Source: Coleophoma eucalyptorum (lineage: Eukaryota; Ascomycota; Leotiomycetes; Helotiales; Dermateaceae). Taken from it: 64,000 nucleotides of DNA. Where the stretch lies: contig JALRME010000029.1 of assembly GCA_026120035.1 (NCBI GenBank), forward strand, positions 186,001-250,000, in the 5' to 3' direction. Shown one piece after another: positions 9,599 to 21,421 of this stretch; position 1 is the stretch's first letter, and every line of letters starts with the position of its first letter. A program made the position numbers and the translations under genes. The notes under the pieces were generated by a model, which saw nothing but the letters and a program-made list of their open reading frames with translations, ran no database searches and had not been told where the DNA came from.

Positions 9599-11171
9599 AT
9601 GGCTTCAGCTCCAGCAACCGCAAAGAAGCAGATCTATCTAAACTTCTTCGACTTCTTCAATGCTGGAAACCACATGTCACCAGGACAATGGCTGTAAGTG
9701 AACCACCAAAAATTGTCACAGAAGAAATCTCAAGAAAATCTTCACAAGAAAGGTTCCAAGCTGATCAAACTGCCCCAAATACAGAGATCCAGCAGATCAA
9801 TGCCACACTAAAGACCGTCTCCCCTACTGGATCAATCTCGCCCGTCTCGCAGAAGAAGGTAAGATAAGCTTCATCTTCCTTGCAGATACCTATGCTGGGC
9901 ATGAAGTATACGGGGGGACATTGGAGCCACAGCTACGATCAAGCGCACAGTCCGCGGTGATGGATCCTTTCCTCGTAGTCTCAGCCATGGCAGCAGTAAC
10001 GAAGACTCTCGGCTTTGGCGTCACTGGTAGCACATCGTACCTGAATCCATATATCCTGGCCCGAAGCTTGAGTAGTCTGGACCACCTGACAGAGGGAAGA
10101 GTGGCTTGGAATATCGTTACGTCGTGGTCACAATCGACAGCCGATGCACTTGGCGCGTCTGGGGTGGTGGCGCATGACGAGCGGTATGCGATTGCGCAGG
10201 AGTACATGGATGTGTGCTACAAGCTCTGGGAATCATCATGGAGCGACGATGCCGTAGTACGGGACGTCGAGACCCGAACGGCCTTCGACTATAATCAGAT
10301 CAAGAGAATTGAACATGAAGGAAAATACCTCAAGACGAACGCGCCGCACCAAACCCATCCTTCTCCGCAAAGAACCCCAGTCCTTTTCCAAGCCGGAACC
10401 AGCAAGTCAGGACGACAGTTCGCCAGCAAACATGCCGAATGTGTTTACATAGGTGGATTAGTACCATCCTCATCCGCCGCCGACGTAGCAGCGATTCGTG
10501 CTCTAGCTGCAGCCGCAGGACGAGATCCAGCGTCACTAAAATTCTTTGTCGGCATCTCTCCCATCGTAGGAAAGACTCTGGAGGAAGCCCAAGCAAAATA
10601 CGAGCGCGCGCGCAAGAATGCCGATTTTATTGGTGGCCTGTCTCAGTTTTCAGGCTATACGGGCATTGATCTCTCCAGATTCCCAGTGGACGAGGTCTTT
10701 GATCTGAAAGATGCGCCAAATGATATGGCAGTGCATGGGATCCTAAATGCGTTCAACAAGGCGAGCGGCAGTGAGCAGCAATGGACGCCGCGCATGCTTG
10801 GGGAGAAGATGGCGTTAGGTGGGCTACACCCGGCGCCGGTGGGCACGCCGGAGATGGTGGCAGATGTATTTGAGGAATGGATTAATGAGTGTGATGTTGA
10901 TGGGTTCAACATCTCATATACGACTTCGCCAGGCAGTTTTGAGGATGTGGTGTACTTGCTGCGTCCAGAGCTGGTAAAGAGAGGCTTGATGTGGGAGGAT
11001 TATGACGTGCCTGGAGGAACTTTGAGGGAAAATCTGTTAGGCAAGGGGAAGTGCAGGTTGCCAGAGGGGCATTATGGTAGTCAATTTAAGTGGGGGAGAG
11101 GTGGTGAGGTGATGAAGCAGGATGGCTATATAGTGAAACAGCATGTGAATGGCGTCGGGAAGACGGCGTAA
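9599..11171 (+). CDS. FMN-dependent monooxygenase of the NtaA/SnaA/DszA (bacterial luciferase-like) family
   Basis: Two exons, 9599..9693 and 9785..11171, join in phase across a 91-base intron (GTAAGTG ... ATACAG) to give 493 residues. The N-terminus has NFFDFFNAGNHMSPGQW, then DRLPYWINLARLAEEGK and FLADTYAGH, then ILARSLSSLDHLTEGRVAWN with NIVTSWS. These are class hallmarks, and TPVLFQAGTSKSGRQFA is the family FMN/substrate loop. The tail includes GTPEMVADVFEEW and DGFNISYTTSPGSFEDVV. Members use FMNH2 from a partner reductase to oxidise small substrates such as nitrilotriacetate, dimethyl sulfide or dibenzothiophene sulfone. The substrate here is unknown and no flavin reductase gene is adjacent. 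The neighbour in the opposite direction is an alpha/beta hydrolase, consistent with a small degradation pair. Confidence 0.92.
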
Positions 11172-11898
11172 GTGCGGCAGGGGGGACGGCATAGCGAAGG
11201 TAGATGCAATAGAACACGGCATACTACGACCCAGTGAAATGGCGCTGTGATGCATGTTCTACCGTTACTGTTGTGTACCTGCGTATCTACTTTCTTGTCC
11301 AACGTCCCGCGTCTCAATCAGCCGTCGGCTCTCGATTGTTCTTTATACCTAGTGCAAGCGAGCAGAAGCGAGTTGCGTTCAAACTTTTCACCAATGGTCG
11401 ACGGAAATAAGTAACAAGTGAGTGAGACTTCGTAGTATTTATCATCTATTTGACCTCTTTTAGGTTATTCCCCTGTGTCTTGTCTCGATTATCTCGAAAT
11501 TATCTCAGAAGACTTCTTAGTCCTCCTCCTGTGATCTCGAAATCCTTCCCACCGCTTCAGCATAAGCAGACTACACCTGATACATTAAACACAATGTCTC
11601 CCATAACCAGGTTCTCGGTAACTTGCATGCCGGCCACACTTCTATAAAGTACATTGCAATCCAACCTAAATGAATAGAGAAAAGTAAAAAGAGTGGAACT
11701 AGAAAACGAGAGAAAAGCAAATATGTGTTCCGGCCCCAAAACTCCTCGCTTCGCTGGAAAGGCTGCAGATGTTTGCAAATGGCAAGGCATATAAAAACAA
11801 AAAGAGATTTTCGCAACCCTATTTTCGCGCCGGGCATTTGTAAAGAGGATGCTTCTTTGAATATGGAAAGACATTCTTTGTTAATCTTCAGGTCGGAA
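11172..11898. other. Convergent 3' flanks, no gene seen
   Basis: The 727 bases between the monooxygenase stop and the stop of the next leftward gene hold no coding signal I can support. Confidence 0.45.
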
Positions 11899-14211
11899 TC
11901 ATCGCACTCGTTTTCCATCCAGAAAACGCACTTCTTCACGGCCCCGTCTCGTGCCGTAAGCCCTATATCGGTTTCTCTCCTCCTCTTCACCTTGCCTCCT
12001 CCTCGCTTCGAACTCGGCTTTCTCCTCTTCTGTCATAGAAAAGGCTTTTTTGAACCATCCAAAGGCACTTCGCTTTTTCTTCACTTTCTTCCCATCCTCC
12101 ATTGTCATGGTTGTCATTTCGCTCATCATACTCATTCCCATTCTACTGGGCTGCCGCGGGTGATGAGTTTGATTGTTGAAGGACTTTTGGTGATGAAGTG
12201 GATGAGCGGGATTGGAGTTGAGACCCCCAGGTGGAGATCCTGCGGTCCAAGGCCTCTGAAGTGGAGAGTGTGGTGAGGCATTGACTGGACGGAAGAATTG
12301 AGGACCTGTGTCCGAACGAGGGGATGGCAAATAGTCTCTCGCAAATGGTGGGGCGTAAGCCGAGTGTGAGGAGGGTGGTGCAGGAAAAGCCTGAACAGAA
12401 TGAGCGGAAGCTGGCTGCGGAGGTGTTGGAAAACGACTATGAGAGCCTCTGGACAGAGGAGGATTCGTTGGCGATGGAATCCTGGCGGACGGAGAACGTG
12501 AACGGGAGTGCTCCGTCACGGGATGGACAGAGAGAGGGTTCGGAGGCGATAAGGGCTTTTCCAGGTCAGAACAATATGCAGAATCTGGCCCTCTAGACGG
12601 AGGGGTAGTAATTGAGATCACTCTTTGTCTTTCTTCCTTATATTGGTTTGCAGTTGGAGCTGGTCGGAGAGTGATTTCCGAAGGGGTATCCTTCCTCTTG
12701 AATGAGTTGGATATTCGTTTTCGGAGCGACGATTTCCTATTGACTTCTGGGGACTGAGATCTGGTACGCTCTAGGGCTTGTAGAGCTGCTTGTGCAGTAA
12801 CCACCGGAGTTACGCGCGGAACAGCATCTGGGGCTCGCGTGGGAGCTGGCTCTGGACGTTTTATAACCAGCGGTTGAACCTCGTGAGGAGCCTTCACCTC
12901 ACGAGGTCGAGGTGATGGAACTGGACTTGGACTGTACGTTCTTGGCTTGAGGATAAAGTCTGGTTCTGGCTCCTCCACGGTTTCGGGAGAAAGTGATCGA
13001 CGCCCTCGACTCGGTTCTGGAGATGGTTCACGTTCTGGTAGCATCTGAAAAACTGGTAAAGTTGCTGAAATAGCAGGAGTAATGATACTTGGATCGGAAG
13101 GGAGATTCTTAGTCATAGACAATCTCATTTGCTTCGAGTGTCTTGGTGGTGAACTTGGTGGTGATATGGTATCCACAGGGATTGTTTGCGAAACAACACT
13201 ATACTGTGAGACGTCAGTAATCAAGGCCGCTAAGAAGGATTATGAATATCGTACTCTGGTCTTTCTGCTGACCTCGCCAGCTCTTCGGTCCATTTCTGCA
13301 ACGATTGATCCAAGTTGTACAAGGACAGTTCCCAGCTTTTTGCCCTTCTCCTGCAGAGTCATAAATGCGCGGACCCATCCCTCGCAATTCCCTTTGCTGG
13401 CTTCGAAAACCTTCTCCATTTCGGGCCTGTCGGGTCGCCATGCCGCGACCTCTTGTTCTTCCGCAAGGTAAGCACTGAACTCCTTGCATGCATCTAAACC
13501 ATGTTGGACATCCTTGAGCGCGTCGTTCATAGCTGAAGCTGTCCGTTGAATAACGTGCTCAATCCTTTCATTTCCGGTGATTATTTGATTCCTAAAGCCA
13601 CGGTCCTCGAGCATTGCATCAAAAATAACAATGTTCTCTAGTGGTAGCTTGAGAAACTTTAGACGCTCCTGAATATCCTCTTGCGCTAGATCAAAGTCGT
13701 CCAAGGTTGTCTCGAGGAATTCGTCAATCTCATCTACGTGGCCTTGTAGAATATTCATAACTTGCTCATCGTCCTTTGCGATCTCATTCAACAGCAGGTA
13801 GATTCCGAAGGAGATCTGTGCCATCAATTTCCACAATTCGTGCCATTTCTGCCCTGGTTTCCTTTGCCATCGTCCGGAATGTGTCCCTTCTGTAAGGTCT
13901 TGATCGAGCAGCACTTTTCGACGAGCAGCAGAGGTAGCGGTTGGTTGCTTGGGAGGATTTGGGTTTTCTGCGGCCTCCTTCATAGATTCTGCAAAGGCAC
14001 CCTGCATGGAGGCGATCGGATGGGTTGGGACTTGGACTTCGGAATCCATGGTCCCATCGTCGTTGACAGAGATCGAAGAACTATTAGTGGTATTACTCAT
14101 TATAGGGAGCTTACTGTCGCGCTCGAGTTTTAAGGCGATGGGGAAGGTGGTCTGGACATCTTCTTCGTCGGAGGAGAAGTTGATGAAGTCGTAGTTATCG
14201 CCGGAGGCCAT
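11899..14211 (-). CDS. Uncharacterised fungal protein, helical N-terminal region and disordered Ser/Pro-rich tail
   Basis: Exons 14211..13255 and 13203..11899 join in phase 0 (donor GTACGA, branch TTACTGAC, acceptor CACAG), giving 753 residues. Residues 1-120 are acidic and polar. About 125-310 form a long helical region with many Leu/Ile/Glu and coiled-coil character (KWHELWKLMAQISFGIYLLL, DDFDLAQEDIQERLKFLKLP). Residues 320-690 are low complexity, rich in Ser, Pro, Arg and SPSP-type motifs, likely disordered and phosphorylated. The end is basic and charged, with a compact motif RSAFGWFKKAFSMTEEEK followed by ERNRYRAYG and ending GKRVR. I recognise no named family and cannot give a function; the shape suggests a scaffold or cortex-type protein, which is only inference. 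Confidence 0.75.
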
Positions 14212-15911
14212 TTTTGCTTTTCAAACCCAAAAGAACGGCAGAGATTAATTGGTCATACATGGGCCAAGTCATCTGCAGATGACTAGCAGCGCAGACACAA
14301 GCATGCAACGGTACAGCGCAGCAGAAGGTGCAGCACGGCAGGCAGAGACTTTTTAGCTTTGGGGTTTTGACTTTCGAACTGGAGCGGGTAAATGCGTGGA
14401 GAAATAGCTGGGGGTTTGGAAGTATCGAACTATCGGATCGAATTGGGTTGGATAGAGCCAGAATTGGACACCACCGACAAGGCTGTAGATGTGCGATAAT
14501 AGTAGACGGGCAGTATAGGACTGAAAGGTCCCTGAGATTACGAGAGAGTGACGAGTGAGGATGAACGAGTGATGAGTGGTGAGTGCTCCTCAACAGCGGT
14601 GGTGGTGCGAGGATGATATTGCTTTTGGGCCACCGATCCTGGTCAAGTCAGGAACGAGAGGGCGCAACTCTTTGTGTCTGGACGAACGATCAGCGGTCTG
14701 CCGAAGGGTCAACCTTGTCTTGGGGCTCAGTCCCACGCGATCTGTGCGTGACGGGCCTGTTCTTGTTGATGGCGCCAGAGAGACACTTGAGATGAAGGAG
14801 AGAAGACTTTTCGTCTCGGATTATGTATGATTTCAAACGATTGCTGAGGACAAAAATAAGAATGGGAATCAGGGGAGAGGGGAGTAAAAGGCAGACCGAC
14901 GGACAGGGAATTCCAGCTGTCTGATTTCGGTTCCATGATAGGGTGAAATGAATCCGACGTCCAGGGCCCTAACGTAAGGAAAGGCAGAGTCAGCACAGCT
15001 GCTCTCAGCTAAAAGCAGCATGCTCAACCACCAAAATGGATTCTCCCACGCCGTCGCCAACCCTACCGGCACTATGCCGCCGCTTTACACAAGCCACCCT
15101 CCGCTCTATTTGTGTCTTTCCCAAATGGCTCCCAACTATCGATTCATCGGAGGCTAAATAACATCGTCAATGGCTGTCTTATTGTGCCTACATGGATCTC
15201 GAAGATTGGCGTGGTGCTGTGGGTGACATGGCTTGCAGAGTATTGGCAGTACGATAGAAGAGGCTTGGGTGCTTCCATTTTGATCGCATCATCTGCGACT
15301 ACTGCCATTACTACTGACTGTTCTGTACAATATCGATGGATGCGCTGTCAATGACAACGCAAGCCAATAGTTAGTCTGCCGACAAGTCTTGATCCATTTT
15401 GATCTATCTGCTCTCGCCACTCTCTGTGTCCTCTTCTATCCTTCCATACCAGCCCATTTCCCCGTCGAGCATCTGTAGACTTCGAACAGGTCGTGTGTCG
15501 TTGGTGGGTTGCAATCCTTTTCCGTTGCGACGATATCAGTCACGGCGGCGCATGCCCTTCCGTTAGGAAAACTCGTCGTTGTCGTTCTCCTGGCACTTTC
15601 CTTGTCATCGTCCTTCTTTTGAGCACCAGCCTAAGTCACAATTAAGTGAAGCAGCACCTAATGAAGTGAGAAAGGTCAAGTCGTCGCATCACTTGCCATG
15701 GGTAGAACTACCAATTCAAGTAATGCCCTCCTTGGTGGATATGTTCGAACAGTCCATGGTCCGCTTTCGGCGTGTGTTTCCTAACCACGGCTATGAATAA
15801 TTTGATATAAGACCAGAGCAATAAGACTCAGAAAGAGAGAGAGGTAGAGAGAGTAGTTTATTTTTTTTACATTGAGCAACACCTACTACTCTGAAATAAA
15901 ACTCTGTAATA
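14212..15911. other. Intergenic, divergent upstream regions of the uncharacterised gene and the cupin gene
   Basis: About 1.7 kb without a supported gene. Several open frames occur but none shows domain features or consistent splice signals. A GAGAGA run lies near 15833-15854, just before the cupin start. Confidence 0.4.
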
Positions 15912-16364
15912 ATGCCATCGCCAGTCCAGCCCGTTATCGTGTCGCCAAAGCATCTGACCAAGCAGACCATCGAAAAGTTCGGTGACCCTAGCCAGGGCAA
16001 TTGCACATGGCACACTCTCATATCTGCACCAAAAACCAGCACCGATTCTCTGTCTTCTGGGATCGCCGTCTGTCAACCAAGGATAGGTTGTCTACGACAC
16101 CATCGGCACAAAGAAGCTGAAATCTACTACATCATCTCTGGCGAAGGCATCGTGCATATTGACGGCGCCGAGCATCATGTGAGTGCGGGGAGCACGGTTT
16201 TCATCCCTGGTAATGCAGAACATGCGATTTTCAACAAAGCAGAGGAGGAGTTGAAGTGGTTTTACGTTTTTGCCAAGGATAGTTTTGGAGATATCGTCTA
16301 TCACTTCACACCACCCGACAAAGCGACGAACGCCGAGAAGGTCGTGACGCGAGCCAAGTTATAG
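15912..16364 (+). CDS. Small single-domain cupin protein
   Basis: The intronless 150-residue frame carries a cupin_2 barrel. Motif 1 is HHRHKEAEIYYIISGEG, giving the H-x-H-x3-E metal ligands and the closing Gly. Motif 2 is GSTVFIPGNAEHAIFN, giving the ligand His and terminal Asn, but the usual P-x-G has Asn in place of Gly. Three His and one Glu therefore remain to bind a metal. Cupins of this size act as isomerases, dioxygenases, lyases or regulators, so the sequence alone does not fix a reaction. The ATG at 15912 follows a long 5' region and no better upstream start exists. No operon-like partner is adjacent. Confidence 0.82.
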   Translation: MPSPVQPVIVSPKHLTKQTIEKFGDPSQGNCTWHTLISAPKTSTDSLSSGIAVCQPRIGCLRHHRHKEAEIYYIISGEGIVHIDGAEHHVSAGSTVFIPGNAEHAIFNKAEEELKWFYVFAKDSFGDIVYHFTPPDKATNAEKVVTRAKL

Positions 16365-19300
16365 GTGGGGGATTTGGCGTACATCACTGCGACACTATTC
16401 TTCTGGATAGCTTCATAACGTACATAAGCCAAATTCCAGAGGTCTCACACTAGACTAGGCTAGGCCCTAGACATGAGCCTAGAACAGCGTGTCTTTTTCG
16501 AGAGGCCCTCCTCGTATTGTAACCTTGTCCTTCAATCTAGCATTAGATGAAATTGAATATTGATCGCTCACTTGAACCTCTTTTGAATCTTTATTTTCAT
16601 CTAGCAAGGCCGCCAAGAACGCAAATACAGTGCTGCGCGGACCAGAATGCGCCATCGCTACCGCAACTTACAAGGTGTAGCTCAGGGGTCAGGCCGCCAA
16701 TTCCTACTTAGTAGTGTGCCCGCCCGCAAGGAACCGAAGCACAACCGCTCACTACACTTCATCCTCTTCACCCCATATTTGGGATGCAGTTGGGTTTTTT
16801 GCGTCCTTGCTTCACCAACCTTCTTTCCAGAGAAAGAGGCCGATGCTGTGCAGAATACGAGCAGTTGGCGTCCGTCCATCCCATCTCCCGCCGCTGCCGT
16901 CTGAACGGAAGGGTCATAGAGTGTTCTAGCACGTCGCATTCTTCTCGGGCCGCCCACGCTGTGACAATCTCGAAATCTAGAATCATGACCTCCCCGAAAA
17001 AAACAATGCTGATCAGCGCCCGTTCAAAGGTAAGCATGCGATCCTGCAGTGTGATATTGTGCCTGCCTGTGCTTGCCTGTGTTTTCCTGCACCTGTGCCC
17101 GCCTGTGTCCGCCTGTGTGTGCCCTTGACCAAAGCAGTCTCTGTCGTCTGAGATCAGCAGGATCGTCCCTCTCCACTGGATTCTATCACGGCCAATTTTT
17201 CAGTCTTTGTTTCGGTCATTTTGTCTTTCCTTGTCTTTGTCCCTCTCGCCCGCCCTGGGGGCCGTGTTTCTATTCCCATGCTGGAGCCACCTCTCGTGGT
17301 CCGGCACGCTGTGCGTTGACCCGGTTCACTTTCTTGCTCTCCACGTCTTGCTCACGGTCTGCCGAGATCAAATACTCCGCACACCAACGGCTTTGCTTCG
17401 AGATGCATCTAAGCGCTAGCGGAGCATGGTGCTGGGTTCTGCAAATCAGGATGCACTCAGACTACTTCCCTTTTGTTCATTCTTCGATGATCACGATTCC
17501 TAACGCATTTGTTTGCCTTAGTAGCTAAACCTGTCTTAGGAAATTCAGCGCCGAACATTCCTCCTGTAAACTCGCCCCAGTAATTTCCTTTGCAGTCTCA
17601 AACTCTGGTCAACTCGTGTTTGAGACCGCCAAGGTACAACCAAAAACACCAGACTGGTGGGTCTAGCGATGTATCGATTGGAAGATCAATTAACCGTATC
17701 TGGCCGTTTTTTGTTTCAATATCTATTTTCCTTCCTTTACCATCCAGGGGATTTGGGCTCCTCAATTCTCTCATAGTCTAGACCTGTGTACCCGATGCAA
17801 TCGTGCACACGTCTAAAGGTCACGCCAGTACCTTAAACAGCCGCTCAACTGCCTCTTCTAAATCGCGCTGATCGTCATGGTAATACGGTGCTTGCAGGGG
17901 ATAGTGGCAAATCCATGAACTGGCTCTGATGGATAAAACGGTCAATTGAGCTGGTTGGCATTCACTAGTAGTAGTATATGTGCCAGGCCTGCTATATAAC
18001 AGCATTCTGCAACGCCCAGATAGCTACCAACCAAGCTCATGAGAAGACTCCCACAGCTAAATGGCTCTCTGCATGAACCAGAAAGACCAAAAGTGAGGAA
18101 GTCCTTTGCAGCTGACCTTTGTGCTGCGACAAGTCCATATCAATTTTGCCACGTCTTATTCGAGGAGGAGATCGGCTAATGACAAGATCCGCTGTTGCGA
18201 CAAAGAACTTCCCAGCAGCACGAACCTGATGACATACACAACCGCTGAGCTCAAGCGACGAGACTACTATCAAATACTTCTTGTCTCCCGTAAGTAGGCG
18301 GTGCATAGCATAATAGTAGAGCGTTTCTTCAAGCCAAAACAACCTAAGACTTTCGGGAAGCCATCTAGTGAGATGATCCCCCACACAAAGTGCTCTATGT
18401 GATGCAATCTGACGTTTTTCAGGACTCTTCTCCGGCTTCATCTTCTTCTCGAAACTCGCTAGAATACAATGCCAATGGCGTGGTGTCCACTAACGACGCG
18501 GGTCTGCGATGATGCTTGGAAACGGGTTTAGTTGTTTGCCTCCGTCCACGTCGATGCTTACCAGACTTTGCTCTCGTGGTCATCAGGCCATGCATTTGGT
18601 ACGGGCAATAGATTGGTTGGTTGGTGGGGACGGGGATGTGCTGGTTAGGAATGAAACGTGACGCGATGGGAAGAAGTGGTGTTATGGTGATGACCGGATT
18701 GGCATCGCGGCCGTCGACCTGCTCTCGTACTGCGCAGCATCTTAGGAGGGTGAGTTATAACTCTCACAATCAAGCGAGCCGCGAACAATGAAGCACTGGA
18801 TCCATGCCAAACGCTGTTGTGGGCTTCTATGGGGCTCATCCCCTGAAGCTTGGCCCAATCCGCCACCAGTAGCGGGGCTTATCAGGGTAGCGGCGGTCAC
18901 TAATCTCTCCAAAGCCACTAGAGCCAGCCTATCCTCGGGCACTACACCTTTTGGATGCACTTGAAGACACTTGAATCTCGCTATTCGTCCTCGATATCTG
19001 CTTTGCATCCGCCATTTTTCGTGGCGTGCGAAAAAGCCTTATATGGAAAGCTTCGTCGGTCTGTCGTACGAAAGGTGGCTTTTGCTCTTGCTGGACTTCT
19101 TCTGTCCCCTCCTTCCCCACAGCTGCACCTCTCTCGCCCTTGCAAGCCACGATCAATTAATCTCAGATCCTTTGGCTTCGGTATCCTCATTCCATCTTCG
19201 GCCAGGCGTTTCACTCCCGGTCATCGTCTAACTGGGGCTGCCCTGCAACCCTCGATACCCGCTCGGCGACGACGACGACGCTTTTGGCATTTCGAACTCC

Positions 19301-19554
19301 CTTTCTGCCATAGAGTTTTTCCTCTTTCGCTTGGTCTGATCTCTTGGGAGTTCGTTCGTACATCGTCGCAAACCCTCTGATCTCCTGTCACCAAACTCAA
19401 CTTGCCCAAATCGATCGATTCTAGAGCGGAGAAAAGTCAAGATCAGCGCGCGATAGGACGTCGGATCACTCGTTTGAGGATCTCCTTTAACGCTTACTTG
19501 TGCTATTGTTCAAAATTCGCGCTGGACCGCGTTGTTGAAGTTGCACTCGACAAG
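16365..19554. other. Gene-poor 3.2-kb region
   Basis: Between the cupin stop and the AIG1-like gene I find no coding unit with domain or splice support. It includes an imperfect GCCTGTG repeat near 17060-17125 and a short GAC/ACG repeat near 19265-19281. The last few hundred bases are probably the promoter and 5' leader of the AIG1-like gene. Confidence 0.4.
17059..17127. repeat. Imperfect GCCTGTG-type tandem repeat
   Basis: Units such as GCCTGTG, GCTTGCCTGTG, CACCTGTG and GTCCGCCTGTG recur for about 65 bases. The top strand is T/G/C-rich and almost without A. Confidence 0.6.
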
Positions 19555-20507
19555 ATGCTTTTTAATAAGGCCGAATTCAAGCAGGCCTTCAAGCTGGGCC
19601 AGGACATCTGGGATCCAACAAATCGATTCGAGACGTCGTGGTTGCTGCCGCCGTGGGTTCTATTTGGAATCCGTGCATTATTTGTGAGTTTGGTGCGTGG
19701 CTAAATATGTCATTCAATATTGATTTCCCCTAGGCTCTCTACGCTTTGGTTACCTTGTTATTCAGCATTGGCTATGAAGGCGCCCATTCCGAGCTAGGTG
19801 GTTGGGTTTACGTCAGATTATCGTTTTCCTACTTCACTGGTATGTGTCAATAACGCCTCTTTGCGCCTATCAAGACTAACGCGGCAATAGTTCTTTGTTA
19901 TTGGGGCATGGCAAACTACTTCCTTGTCTCATCGATACACACCTTCTCGTACGCGATCAATGGCGGAACTCCTCTCCTGAACCGCTTCCCACGTCCTCTC
20001 CAAGCACTTCATCACTTGTATGCCACGTCTGTCACAACATTTCCCTTCCTTGTGACTATCATATACTGGGGAGCCATTTACTCTGGCCCATGGTTTACTC
20101 TCGAATTCAGTGCATGGTCCAACATCTCTGAACATGCCATGAACTCAGCCTGGGCACTTTTCGAAATCAGCATGTCCCGAATCGATCCACCACCCTGGGT
20201 TCACCTCGTCTGGCTAATTCTCATCCTTGCTTGCTATCTCGGCCTAGCATATCTAACACACTATACTAAGGGTATTTACGTGTACACCTTCTTGGACACA
20301 TCCAATGGCAAATCTGGCATCGTCACCGCATACTGCTTCGGAATTGCAATTGCAATCTGTATCATCTTTTGTATCGTCAAGGGCTTGTATACGCTAAGGA
20401 AATGGGTTACGGAGCAGAAGCTTGGCAAGATGGGCAAGTTCTATGCTGGAAGGGATATGGGTACTGTTGAGGTTGAGCTGGAAACTCAGCGCATGTGGGA
20501 GAAGTAA
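19555..20507 (+). CDS. AIG1 / FAR-17a-like integral membrane protein
   Basis: Three exons, 19555..19683, 19734..19839 and 19891..20507, give 283 residues with both introns in phase (GTGAGT...CCCTAG and GTATGT...CAATAG). The protein has about six hydrophobic segments (around WVLFGIRALFALYALVTLL, FSYFTVLCYWGMANYFL, FPFLVTIIYWGAIYSG, WVHLVWLILILACYLGLAYL and the one starting GIAIAICIIF). The family hallmark block NISEHAMNSAWALFEI and the following PPPWVHLVW fit fungal AIG1/FAR-17a proteins. Animal AIG1 and ADTRP hydrolyse fatty-acid esters of hydroxy fatty acids using Thr and His; the corresponding His is probably the one in HLVW or ISEH, which I cannot settle. It likely sits in the ER or another endomembrane. 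Confidence 0.85.
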
Positions 20508-21421
20508 GAAAGACTATTTCCCTTCCTCGTCTTTCTTTTTTTTTTGCAGCATTTCAATACACTCGTTGTCTAGAAGGCCCCTATCTTTCATAGAGACATA
20601 GGCGCTGGAAAGGCTTGCTTTACCATACTAGTTATACTAGAACTAATAAAACCTCTTAATATTTAAACTTCCTTACAAGCCAGTGCGAAACCACTGACTT
20701 TATACCGCGTCGCTTATTCACACTCTACGGCAAGCAGTCTGCCACTGTGTTAGTATATGTTCACGTTCTATAAGAGGAACCATATACTAACTCCACCGGT
20801 CAGAAAATTTAGTTGAAATGACGGCTCGGTTGATCGACCTATTTTGTGCAGGCCTGTCAATTCCACGTGATGATTACACATCTAGCCCCATTTGTATCTC
20901 CGTCACTCCATCCTAATCTCAATGGCGGACAACTTGAGAGAGCCAAGCTGGGTTTGCGTAAAGTGGTGTTGTTGTGTCCGCTGAGGCCAACAGCGTCTCA
21001 AATCTAAACAACAAATGCCGCAATTCTTCGCCTGCCTGCCTGTCGGCCCTCCCACCCTTGGTCAATGGCTCGGATGGATCTGGAGCTCCATTGCCCCCAA
21101 TGGCATGAACGGCACTCCGATAAGCATCGAGATACGTCTATGCTTCTTATCTCTTTCCTCCCTGAGGCGTAGCCAGCTTTGCTTATCGATGATGGGCTGT
21201 TCTATTTCCTTTCTTCTTCCTCGCTTTCAGGTTTTCTGCTTCCATTGCGGCTTTTTTCCCCTGTCGATTGTTCTTTTTCGTGGCTCATTATAGTAGAGTG
21301 ATTTGGTTTCTCCAAGCCGGAGAGAATTATGTTATCTTTCTTCTGTTGATGCGGCAAGCTTGCTTCGTGCTAGTTCACTCCCCCCCCCATTGTTTAGCGG
21401 CTTTGGTTGAGGTACGGAATC
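20508..21421. other. Intergenic between the AIG1-like gene and the Zn2Cys6 regulator
   Basis: The region holds the 3' end of the AIG1-like transcript and the upstream region of the regulator. A run of about ten C lies at 21379-21388, some 35 bases before the regulator ATG. No other gene is supported. Confidence 0.45.

Noticed and set aside
12324..12596. Plus-strand open frame of 90 codons
   Set aside because: It lies opposite the low-complexity coding part of the 753-residue protein and is a shadow of it.
16670..16745. Possible tRNA: GTAGCTCAGGGGTCAGG resembles an A box
   Set aside because: No matching B box (GGTTCRANTCC) at the right distance and no acceptor-stem pairing could be traced.
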